DNA of 64,000 nt from Sipunculus nudus (taxonomy: Eukaryota > Annelida > Sipuncula > Golfingiida > Sipunculidae), in NCBI GenBank assembly GCA_026874595.1, contig CM049306.1, positions 26,465,519 through 26,529,518 of the forward strand, in the 5' to 3' direction. Position numbers and translations under genes: made by a program. Numbering within the stretch: position 1 is the stretch's first letter; the number at the start of each line of letters is the position of its first letter. The notes below the pieces were generated by a model. The model made no database searches and was not told the origin of the DNA. It saw only the letters and a list, made by a program, of their open reading frames with translations. Positions 1 through 11,412 of the stretch are shown piece by piece.

Positions 1-1500
1 AATCGCTCTCTTAGGTCGAAGTCTTTGTTATGCCAGGAGGTTTGTGAACACCAATGTGTGGGTTTAGTGTTTGTACTTGATTAGCAGATGGTCTCCTTAT
101 CCAACCTTGCAATAATCAAAATGGATTGGTTTCAGCTGTATAACTGGTTCTCACATTATTGTTCTTAACTTTGAGAAGATCCAGTGGGACCTTGTCTAGG
201 ATGAAAAAGAGGATTATTTAAGATTTCGGCGTCCCTATCCTCCATGTGATTAAGGACTATAATAGCCTATACAATGTATACTGTCCACAGGGAGTATCTT
301 CAAGGAAAAGATACACGATATGTTAACGCCCTTCATAAAAAAGTAGGGGATCGAGAAACCACCCCCCTGCATTCTCATCCCCCACGTCTGACTACTGAAC
401 CTGGTAACATGCTGTTTAAGAACAATTACACTAAACGGTTGCGGTGCACATTTGCATCTTACGATTTTATTCTTTATGTGTGTTTAGGAGGGAGTGCTGA
501 AAAGTTAAGGGAGAAAAATAAAGTCCAGAAACAGGTTTTTTAAAAATTTTATTGACTATCTTAAATCTGCTATAGGGATTTTTTATGCCACAAGGATCGT
601 CGGTGCCACCCGATTTAATCTCTTGCTTGCAATATGACACAATGACGGCATTATATTTTAGGTTTACCTTTAATAATCAATTATAAAGATGGATGTAAAA
701 CGCCCAGTGTTAAAACTAAATTATCGACCCTTCTACAATTAATCAAAATATAAACATCCATTAATTACGTTTTGCATTGATACCTTCGTGTAAAAGCCGG
801 TTTGTTATGCCCAACCCACCCCTACCACCCCTACATAACATTAATCCAACCCTGTAATCAATGTAGAACCCTCAAATTGAGACTCAGCATGCTCGAAAAC
901 CTCTATCCTTGGTACAAAGATAATCATTAACATCCAATATGTTCCTTAGATATGACCCAAACATTTTCTGTTACTATGACCCGTAATGGTGTAAAATCTG
1001 CATAAAAAGCAATTTCGGCACAAAACTCTTCGGGACTTTTGGTACATGTCATTCTTCACTATTAATGCCAGTCGATAGTTGTTAGAAAACCCAGACCCGG
1101 CTGAGGTCCGTGTTAAAGCCGGCGTTAGACATAAGAGGTATATGAGATAATGGTAGCAGATACAGGGTTTGATTAGCTGTAAGACATCAGGGAAGCGGTT
1201 CGACTCACGCTTGCTAAGGTTTCCTATGACATTTTTTCCCCCCATAGAACTCGAGATAGTGAGACGGGCCTATGACCCGGGTTTTTTTATAGATATATTT
1301 AATAATCGTGAGATTTCCTTGGTGATTGTAGAACAAGGCACTGTTATGAAACACATATACACGTATACTGAGGAACACGTACTATATGCACTCGACTAAA
1401 CTGAATAAATTCAGACATTCGTACATATGTCGTGCGATTATCTTGCGACCGGCGATCCGACCGACACTTGGGCAGTACATAAATGGAATTGAATCCATTA
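1..1500. other. No gene recognised at left edge
   Basis: Open frames here are short and match no family I recognise. By analogy with the SLC28 gene further right, the 5' UTR and possibly the first coding exon of a duplicated SLC28 gene would run leftward through this stretch from the promoter-like cluster near 2.0 kb. I looked for a counterpart of the SLC28 first coding exon on the minus strand and did not find one, so it may lie beyond the window or be lost. Confidence 0.4.
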
Positions 1501-1509
1501 AAGTGCATT

Positions 1510-2445
1510 GCTGGACGCAGTTTCTAGTCCAGAGGTCAGTGTTGACCAGAATATGGACCAGCAAGCTGTCAGACATGTCCTGACGCGCGCGGTTATCTTG
1601 CGGCCGACGTGAAATGCTCATGTTTGCTTCTCTCTCCCTACCTGTTCTCAGGAAGTGCGCGAACATGTCGTTAAATGATCGCGAAACATTCTCCAAACTG
1701 TCGGAATCTGTTTACGGTTTCACGCAGATTTTGCTCATCTGATGAAGGTTTTACGACACTTTCGAGAGCAAATCACGAACAAGTTACGACCCGGTATGTA
1801 AAAACGTTCGCAAGAAATTTCGAACTCTTTTGAAATTCCCGCCGATTAAAATGCGACTCCCGCGAACAATTGACGACGCATCCCAACCCCCGCGCACTTT
1901 TAGAGAACTTTTTGAGGATTAAATATGAATGTTGGGCTTTGCCATTCATTCTACATTCGCGTCCTTCGCAAATAGTTCGTGTGCCCCGTGAAAACCCCAC
2001 CTAAGATAATTGGGATTCACGCCTTATATAAGACTCATGACGTCACAACTCCCGCTTGACATCTCCGCCAATCAGCACTTCCATCCACGATGTCGGTTGT
2101 GAACACACTTTAAACTTAACGCAGCCACGCCTCCGGAGACGATTTTGTGGGAAAGCTACCCAAAGCAAGTTCGCAGTAAAGATGTCGTGTACCAGACACG
2201 ATACTATGGAGACCGTCATACAAGATCGGTTCTCACGAGTCTATGCTATATAGAAAGGAATATCATAGGATGCAGGTGGTATCTACTGATTACTAAACTG
2301 CTTTGTAATTTACATTAAATGAAACACGTGTTTTTCCTGAGTTATTCACGCTGATGGCTAAACATGACACTCAATAAAATTAACAACTTGCAAACAATTA
2401 TCTGGTCGTACTATCTTTACCTAAATATACAAAGAAATAGTCCTC
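1510..2445 (-). repeat. Diverged duplicate of the SLC28 upstream region
   Basis: This block aligns by eye, in the same orientation and order, with about 23.95-24.71 kb upstream of the SLC28 gene. Matching stretches include the segment around 1.63-1.70 kb with that around 24.07-24.13 kb, the CRE/CCAAT segment, and 2.34-2.43 kb with 24.61-24.70 kb. The corresponding CRE motifs are 22,321 bp apart. The simplest reading is an old tandem duplication that included the promoter. Identity is moderate, so this is not a recent event or an assembly duplicate. Confidence 0.6.
2021..2072 (-). promoter_or_regulatory. TATA / CRE / inverted CCAAT promoter-like cluster, left copy
   Basis: Read on the minus strand, an ATTGGC (inverted CCAAT) box at 2067-2072 is followed by a perfect palindromic CRE, TGACGTCA, at 2038-2045 and a TATATAAGG-type TATA box around 2022-2030. 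The order and spacing (about 21 bp and 7 bp) are those of a classic core promoter and are repeated upstream of the SLC28 gene (20 bp and 8 bp). It would start a transcript near 1,990 running left. Function is inferred from the motifs and from their conservation between the two copies. Confidence 0.5.
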
Positions 2446-3040
2446 TGGTGACACAAGGTTAATTTCAAGTTGTAATTAGTCAAATAAAAAATTTCATTTC
2501 AGTATTAAGTTAGTAATTAGTTGATTGTACATAATTATTTTATTGTTTACTTGATTGAATATTGTACGTAAATACCGGTAAAGGCATTTGTGTTCATTTT
2601 TGTACGTGGGGATTTTTTTGTATTAAACATGTTTGTTTTATACGGAAGCGTATTGCTGCCAGATGACAAAAGAAAAATAAATTATTTATCTCGTAAGTAC
2701 GACATATAATCTCGTACGTTCGACATACTATCTCGTACGTACGACATACCATCTTGTACGTATACGACATACTAACCAGTACGTACTATCTCGTGCGTAC
2801 GACATACCATCTCGTGCGTACGACATACCATCTCGTACGTACGACAATACCATCTCGTGCATACAGCATATTATCTCGTACGAACGACATAATTAATCTT
2901 ACGGACCTGATTCACAGACTACACAACAGGCGAACTGATATATTTATAAGCAATAAAGATATGTTAATAATGTGTGTTTCCACACTAGTTATATACGACA
3001 TCCCCATGTCCTTGCAAACCGCTTGAACACCGTTGAAACG

Positions 3041-3041
<1 letters not shown>

Positions 3042-3079
<38 letters not shown>
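3042..3079. repeat. (CA)n microsatellite
   Basis: About 19 CA repeats inside the foldback element. The open frames over it on both strands are repeat artefacts. Confidence 0.95.
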
Positions 3080-3080
<1 letters not shown>

Positions 3081-3566
3081 TTGTTATTGTTTATTTGTGT
3101 CCAGGTTTTCTGAAATATTTCAAGGAAGCGAAGTTTATCAAAACGTTGTCTGACAGTCATATTCAGAACTCTCATTTTATGATAGGTGAATAAATTCTGT
3201 TAGCAGCGTATGATGTTACAAAAGTGAAAAAAGAAACACCAAAGGAAGCTTGAAAAAAATATTTTTGAAGTTTGGCTGTACCACCACCAGGTGGCGTGAG
3301 CGCTGTGTTTGTCTCGTTCTAAACGATTGGTCTCGTTTCTAACTTTTATTTCCATTATAAATTTACCATACAGGCATAGGAATCCCCCGCAAGTAACAAT
3401 AACATAGATATGTCTCTTACACATGTCGGGATATTTTTATCTGCTCAAACAAGAACTTCTGATAGATATCACACTTTTTAGTAATGGCATTTATAGCATC
3501 CACTAGCTGAACTATTCTAACACAGCGCTGGCAATATATCCCAAAGCTTTCAGTCCTTTCACACAC

Positions 3567-3569
<3 letters not shown>

Positions 3570-3661
<92 letters not shown>
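3570..3661. repeat. Compound (CA)n(TA)n(GA)n microsatellite
   Basis: Three adjoining dinucleotide tracts with sharp boundaries near 3598 and 3611, inside the foldback element. Confidence 0.95.
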
Positions 3662-3662
<1 letters not shown>

Positions 3663-4167
3663 TGGTAAAAATACACGGGTGCACTGTGTTTACTCACACA
3701 CAGAACCATAATAACGTATAAACCCATCGAACAGGATATATTAAGTCCGTGTATCGGCATGGATTTGCTGAAGGACTTTCGTATTCAGCCAAAATGAGTT
3801 AATGTGAAACAATACACATGTTATTGTAGTTAGGGTGAGAACACGCATTATTTAACATAAATATATTGCTTATGAATATATCAGTTGGCCTGTTGTGTAA
3901 TCTGTGAATCAGATCCGTAAGATAAATAATGTCGCAAGTACGAGATATTATGTCATACGTACGAGATAATATGTCGTACGTACGAGATAATATGTCGTAC
4001 GTACGAGTAAATTATGTCGCACGAACGAGATATTATATCGTACTTACGAGATAGTATGTCGTACGTACGAGATGAAATGTCGTACGTTCGACATATTATC
4101 TCGTATGTACGAGATAAATAATTTTTTTTCTTTTACCAGGAGGCAGCGATACTCTTCTGTAGTTTTA

Positions 4168-4786
4168 TATTAAATGTGTACCTGGAAATTTGAATGGAAG
4201 CTGTCCAAATTTAACAGCCCGGCCTGGCATCGATATGGCAAGTCCACGACATCGGCTCACATGCATCAATATTTTATTTACGCCATCGGCTCACCGTAAA
4301 AATCCCCACTGTCCCGGTGGCCCAGTCCCCCCCCCCCCCGTTCATCTGATTGGGCAATAATGATGTAGGACAGTGAGACTAAATGCCGTTTAAGATGGAG
4401 TCTAGCATAAATGTTTCCACCTAAATAGCATAATCTGCATGCAATCAGAAGAATAAGTAGAACTTAAAGTTTCGTAAACGGACCATATACGAACCATTGT
4501 CCTTCCTTAAATACACATCACGACGTATATTCATTCACCAGCCGCTGCAATTTTTTTAGTGCATGAACACATTATATTGTCTGACTAACTATGCACGCTT
4601 CTGGTCATATTCAAATGTCTCGTGTATACTACATACATAAAATAATAATAATAGTTATAAAAAATAAGCGCATCAGGCATTGCAAGGCCATGCAGTCTGC
4701 CTATAAGTTCTTCATTTAAGGCTTTCTCCATCTCTACTTTGACAAGGAAATTTCCACATCGTCTTGTACATGCTTCTAATCTTCTC
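4168..4786 (-). other. Probable 3' flank / 3' UTR of the SLC28 gene
   Basis: This stretch lies between the foldback element and the predicted stop codon of the transporter. A minus-strand AATAAA at 4273-4278 is the nearest canonical polyadenylation signal and would give a 3' UTR of roughly 0.5 kb. A C-run is at about 4328-4339. No other gene is visible. Confidence 0.35.
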
Positions 4787-4806
4787 TCACGCCGTGAAAA
4801 ATAAAC
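4787..4806 (-). CDS. SLC28A: SLC28 exon 11 (terminal, short)
   Basis: An AG acceptor after a pyrimidine-poor but usable tract (minus strand ...GTTACAG) gives an exon that completes the split glycine codon, then reads Leu-Phe-Phe-Thr-Ala and stops at TGA. The phase fits exon 10 exactly. The resulting C-terminus is much shorter than in vertebrate SLC28 proteins, which carry some 60-80 further residues. A longer alternative terminal exon beyond 4.8 kb was not found, but this call is the least certain of the eleven. Confidence 0.5.
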
Positions 4807-6643
4807 CTGTAACACATTTTATAATAAGAAATCCTACACTGCGCCTGTTAATTGATTTCATCATTTGGTATCTTATTATTATGCTTCAGTCTAAAACAGA
4901 ATGGAGTCGTATGCTTTTCCATGAAAGTCAGTAATTAAGGTGCAAGAAAAAGTGGCCTCATTCGTGGCTTAATTAAACTTTTTCGCATCATTCATAAAAT
5001 ATGCCTGTATGTCGCAATATAGAAAATTGAAATGATAGACGTATATAGTTAATAGTAACTTATATTCCATAGAATTTATATATTTATTTTCAACCTGTGT
5101 ACAATACGTCACTGTGTAAGGCTACAGCACCTCCCCATGTGCATACCAATTTACTTACCAGAGATACAGCCAGTCATAAAGCAAGCCACGTGACCTGTTA
5201 TCAGTGCTCTGAGAACCAATTTAGACAAGTCTCCCTTCCTCTGAGGGGCCATGGCACCCAGCCCGCCAAGCTGGACGCCCATGGCACTCAGACTAGCATA
5301 ACCACACAGTGCATATGTCGCTATTACCTCAGACCTAGCCTGTGAACAAATATATATAAAAGTCATTGATGCAATGCGATCACATTGTCCATATGAATGT
5401 TTGTTACATTCAGTTATGAATTTGGTTTTTAATATGTTTGCAAGTAAATAAAAATACCTTCTCCATTTTCCGCGATAAAACTTTAAAGAAAGTTTTTCGC
5501 TGTATTGTTTCAAGAAGTTTATAATTATATTCCTTTCACACTCAAAACAGTTTTAAAGTTTCATTCTGGCAGTGTTGATTAATAAAACTGATCGATGTTT
5601 TGTTTGATCAGTGGTATACCAAATAGCGCCAAAACAGCGTAAACATCCGATGTGCTGAGCATTATCTAGTTACATGTTGCAGTCGGGGAAACCTTACATT
5701 TGGGATGTGTGCCAAACAGTTTGAGCGTTCACACGGCCAAATATGGAACCGCACATATATGTAACCGTACACACATTGTGAAAATGGTTTCAAAAGGGTT
5801 TGTGCGTTTACACGAAAATTAAAAAAAAGTTTTCTTAACTGTAAACCCAAAACGTTTTGAAGCATGCACAGCAAGGAGCTATGTGGTTTCAAAACATGTC
5901 TTAATAGACATTTGCTGCGTGGATAGGATAATTTGATCAGGTACAAAGAACAAGTAAGAGTATTGAACATTCTAAGGTATTTGACACTTTGTGCTGGAGT
6001 CGATGGAATGTATGATTTCCACACAGAATGTTCTCATTCCAGTGCAACGTCATGAAAAATAAAATTATATGTGTACAACTATGTCATGGAGATAAATACT
6101 AATCATATCTCAATGATTATATGTTGTAATTTTACTTATATGCATGTATATAACTTTGCCATTACTCTAATTTTTTATTGAATGAAAATTTATTTTATTG
6201 AACCCAGTCACTGTTAAATTGAAGAAGGTTAAAACCTAGCGAAATATAAAATTTTACAACAACTCAAACAGTGCTTTCAAAATTTACAGTGACAGCAGTT
6301 GAAACTTCTACGTACTCAAAAACTTACCTCCATGACGCCACCGACCAGCGTGGTGTTACTGCTCACCAGGAAAAGATCATCTCCTCGTGTTATTGTTGTT
6401 CCGTTATATTTTTCATAAATATTCCGGTTGCTGATGTACACAGAAAGTTGTTGGTAAGCAATAAAGTCACTCAGGAAAATCTTAACACCTATCATCTGCG
6501 CCACCTTGCGACAGTCAGGTAAAGCAACACCCATGGCCATTGCAAACGGATAAAGAAGGTATGAGCAGATCAACTGTCAAAAAAAAAAAAATAGATCAAC
6601 ATGACAACATAACAACATGCCTCGAATGTTTGCGCGAAATGGA

Positions 6644-6703
<60 letters not shown>

Positions 6704-6919
6704 GTATATATATATGTATATATATATATAAATATATACACAGTAAAACCTCGCCTATCGACCACCTACGTTTAGCGACTACCTAAAAATAACGACCTCT
6801 TGTTAATGGTCCAGATTCTTTTTTGTCCTTTATAAAACACCTCACTTAGAGGACCACCTCGAAAATGCGACCACTCTATCGAGGTCCCGCTGGTGGTCGT
6901 AATTTTGAGGTTTTACGTA

Positions 6920-6979
<60 letters not shown>

Positions 6980-9900
6980 GGTAGTGTTACCCTCCGATGT
7001 AAAGTGCTCTATGGCCTACAAGCTAGGCCAGAGCGGTATAACTCTGAAGAAAAACAACACTGTTAATTCACAACAGACTGTTTCACGGGATGCGACCCGA
7101 TCATCAGGTGAATGTGGTTAGAATGAAGCTAACGTCGTGGTTTGAAAAGCCGAGACTTTACGAGATTACGAGATATGCTTTGTGCGATTCCGGTGGGGGG
7201 GGGGGGGGGGGGGGGGCATGTGAAAGACTGACACTGATCCTATTGTTCTCGGGTGCACAACAGGATTGGTCGGGGTACACGTGCGATACTGGAACATAAC
7301 AGGGCAGGGCAAAGAGGTTATATAATGTAGTAAATAGTAAATATAATACAATACAAAGATATAACCAGGATGCTCAATCAGCATATTGAAATGATTTCTA
7401 ATAGGGCCTTGGAAGCAGTGAACATATCAGTAGTATACATATGATAAGATAAAAATACACATATACTGTGAAAATACACAATATACAAGGCAAATATACA
7501 ATATAAAAGGCAAAAATACTATACCCATACCAAGTGGTGCAAGTCTCCTAGCTGAAGGTCGTAAAGCCCATTAGACCAGGATAAAGTAGAACTTTCCTGT
7601 CATCCAATGGACTCCACGAGCCAGCAGTGAGAGAACAACTACCTGAACAAATGAGTCTGCCCAGCGGATCCTCGTAGGGGGGGGGGGGGGGTTAAGGGGG
7701 GGTTATCCCACAAGCTCTCCTGGGAAATATCTGCCAAGGCAGCACCTTACTTCTGTGGGACTAGGAAGTGTGATCTCTGCTTGTCTGAAAAGCTACTTAT
7801 AGCTACGGCCCCCCCTGGATCATTGTTGAACTCAAGAGCTGAAATTCTCTCCAAGTGCCGCCATCAAAACAAATTCACCCTGAAATATTTTAAAACCTAG
7901 CATTCGTACTAATATTCAGCGTGCCCCCTTAACCCCCCCCCCCCTACGAGGATCCGCTGGGCAGACTCATTTGTTCAGGTAGTTGTTCTCTCACTGCTGG
8001 CTCGTGGAGTCCATTGGATGACAGGAAAGTTCTACTTTATCCTGGTCTAATGGGCTTTACGACCTTCAGCTAGGAGACTTGCACCACTTGGTATGGGTAT
8101 AGTATTTTTGCCTTTTATATTGTATATTTGCCTTGTATATTGTGTATTTTCACAGTATATGTGTATTTTTATCTTATCATATGTATACTACTGATATGTT
8201 CACTGCTTCCAAGGCCCTATTAGAAATCATTTCAATATGCTGATTGAGCATCCTGGTTATATCTTTGTATTGTATTATATTTACTATTTACTACATTATA
8301 TAACCTCTTTGCCCTGCCCTGTTATGTTCCAGTATCGCACGTGTACCCCGACCAATCCTATTGTGCACCCGAGAACAATAGGATCAGTGTCAGTCTTTCA
8401 CATGGCCCCCCCCCCCCCACCGGAATCGCACAAAGCATATCTCGTAATCTCGTAAAGTCTCGGCTTTTCAAACCACGACGTTAGCTTCATTCTAACCACA
8501 TTCACCTGATGATCGGGTCGCATCCCGTGAAACAGTCTGTTGTGAATTAACAGTGTTGTTTTTCTTCAGAGTTATATATATATATATATATATATATACA
8601 AATTAGTATTAACATGTCACGGCAACATATATCGTACGACTAATTAAAAACGACTTTATATATTGCATTGTTAAAATCAAGGTGTACCAACTTCAAAGGT
8701 CAGGTTAGGGTAATTTGGTGGCTCAAGACCGACTCTGGCTCCGAACCAAGTGAGAGTTGCGTTGATGAAGGACAGTGCAGCCACAAATGCCATAACATTG
8801 GCCAAAAGATACCCGAAAATCTTCACGGAGGACGTGGCCCCAGACGATGCTGCATCTATCAGGTTCCTGTCTGTACTGAAAATTGAAATGATAGAAAATG
8901 TTACTATAAATTAATAAAATATATATACAAACTCTATCCCCTAAAATATTACCATAAAAACGGCTTGTTTTGTCACCATAATTGCAGGTAACATTTTAGC
9001 ATCGGTACCTTATCCAAAAAAGTCTATTGGATAAGCTAGTTACCGGGGAGCGTGTATAATTATATTAATAAAATTTGTCAACTACTCACATCAGGATATA
9101 TTTTAACGGGCAGTTGATCCTTATTTTTGCAGTTTTTGTTCAAGTCCTGGACGTAAAATAATTGAATTTTACCAAGAACTCATATGAGTATATGGGTATG
9201 AATTTAAGTATTCGGTTATATTTCTGAAATATAAGTGTCATATTTTCTTTCATAATTCAGTGATGATAATTATGTAGCCCTCAACTACCTGACAGTTAGT
9301 CCTACAGACCTCATTAATCTTTCATGGTGACTTTAGTTAAAGATTTGTAAAGGTCTTAAATTTCTTTAAAATATACCCTGAAGTAAAGCTATGGTCATAT
9401 GGTCAACCATTAAAGTAAAGCTATAGCATAAGTGAAAGATAAACTGCATCAAATGCGTTTCATTTTTTTTTTATAAATCCTTTAAACTTAACACAATTAA
9501 TTTGTGTGTGTTTAATTTCTTATGATTCAACATGCATATTATCTCCTTAGGAACACAAGTACACAACCTTTTTTCGGGAGTCACATGGTCATTCAGCTCT
9601 TTCTCTGATATTTCTGTTTCAGGGTAAATGAGCTTTGACATGGCTAGTGCTGCAGGAGCCGACATGACTGACGCCGATAACAAGTGATCAGCCGGGACCT
9701 GAAATGTGAAAATGTGCAATCAATAACGATGCATGTTTCAATTCCTTTGCAAAAATGAAGTGGTATCACCCTGATTGTTAAAAATAATATCGAATGTTAC
9801 AAAATGGGCCTTAAAGATATCAGGTAAAGATATTTATGCTGAAATTGATTTGTCCCATAAAAACAGAGTACACTTAAACCTGTATCATGTCGGCATCCTT

Positions 9901-11356
9901 AATTGGAACTGGGCCAAACTGCCCACTGAGGTGCCCACTATACGGAGGTTCATGGTCGTAACTTTAATAACAAGAATAAGAAAAATCGGGACTGTCAAAA
10001 AGTGCCCATGCACTAAAAATAGTGCCCACTTATCGAAATGCCCACTATAAGAGGTTCCACAGTGGGTGTAATATGCATGAACAAAGCATCATTTTACACT
10101 TAAAAGTAATGATGTAATCAAGGCCTGACTTAGCACAAAACGGTCACAATATTAAATGTTCAACGTTATCTTGTCCCACTTGCGGCGTATTTTCCTTTGT
10201 TGTAACCACAGGTAGGCAATAATACAAGAAATCAATTAAAATTCCCATATATTTCAAAGATTTTCGAGGGAAGAAACTTACAGTCGTTAAATGGCCAGTT
10301 CTTCTTTCTATAAAAGCATCAACCATTCCAATAAACACAGTGTACCACTTGTAATGAGCTCTTCTTTGTAACTAGTCTGCATCCATTAAGCAGCTGTTAT
10401 CCCAAACAAGGAAATCCCCATGTATCTTGGTCAGCAGTAAGGATTCCCCCCTGGAACCTAACACCTGATTGGTTGATAATTATGGAAATAGTAATCTGGG
10501 ATAAATCTGTCTGTTTGTCGCTTAATGGATACAGACTCGTCCGCAGCTTTGGATGCCGGCCATGTGTATCTATTATATAAACAAGTACCGGCAAGCGATA
10601 CAACATGATTTACAGCTCATTAAACGGTAGGGGATTGTTGTTAAAGAAAATTGAACACTATTTAAGCCAATATCAACACAAACAGCGATTCGAGCGCCTG
10701 TGGACAAATCAGTTATAACCCAATAAAATGTAATGCGAGCCTTGAGACTTGCTTGGCTTGTGTCAATCATGGCAGGCTCGCCTGAACGGCTTGCCTGCCA
10801 TGTGACACAAGTCTTGCAAACCTTACAGCTTGCATTACATTTCATTGGGCTATAACCAATACGTATTAAAGAAATATGGTTCCATTTAAGGTAAATGTAT
10901 CACCCCCATGGCTATATAGAACCCCATGATGCCTCCCGCCAGAGTGGCGAATCCTCCCGTCATGATGGCGTGCAGCTCCGACTTGGTCAGCTTGGACAGG
11001 TAAGGGCGCACCAACATCGGGGACTCCGTCTGTAACATGGATATGTATAATAAAATATCCCAAACCAGAGGGAACGCAAAGACGGCATGCCCTGGCCAAC
11101 ACAAACCCATTTTAAAAGTAAAATCAAATGAGCTGCAGTGTCAACTTTTCTTTTCTTCTTGACATGTAGATTTTACGATATTTTATACACACATCGATTC
11201 ACACGTACAAACAGATAAAAGATAATTGAGCATCGGATCTGAATGATCTGGATTCAGATCTCCGGAATGTGGTCAACTTAAAAATCTTCTGAAGATCCAT
11301 GTCCCCACAACATTTAATTAATTAGGACATATATTGATATTGAATTTGGAATAATC

Positions 11357-11412
<56 letters not shown>

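Larger units (their letters stand above)
2641..4161. mobile_element. Foldback-type DNA transposon with tacgtacgac subterminal repeats
   Basis: A 1,521-bp element has inverted termini: the left end starts TACGGAAGCGTATTGCTGCC and the right end, reverse-complemented, starts TACAGAAGAGTATCGCTGCC. Both continue into an A-rich stretch and then an array of about 20-bp units built on the palindromic core CGTACGTACG, at about 2690-2890 on the left and 3935-4115 in inverse orientation on the right. It is flanked by a 6-bp direct repeat GTTTTA (2635-2640 and 4162-4167), taken as the target duplication. The middle carries CA and GA microsatellites and no transposase, so the element is non-autonomous. 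I cannot assign a superfamily. Confidence 0.75.

Noticed and set aside
946-1245. 99-codon minus-strand frame as the first exon of the predicted left SLC28 copy
   Set aside because: No resemblance to the SLC28 first exon and no fitting splice phase.
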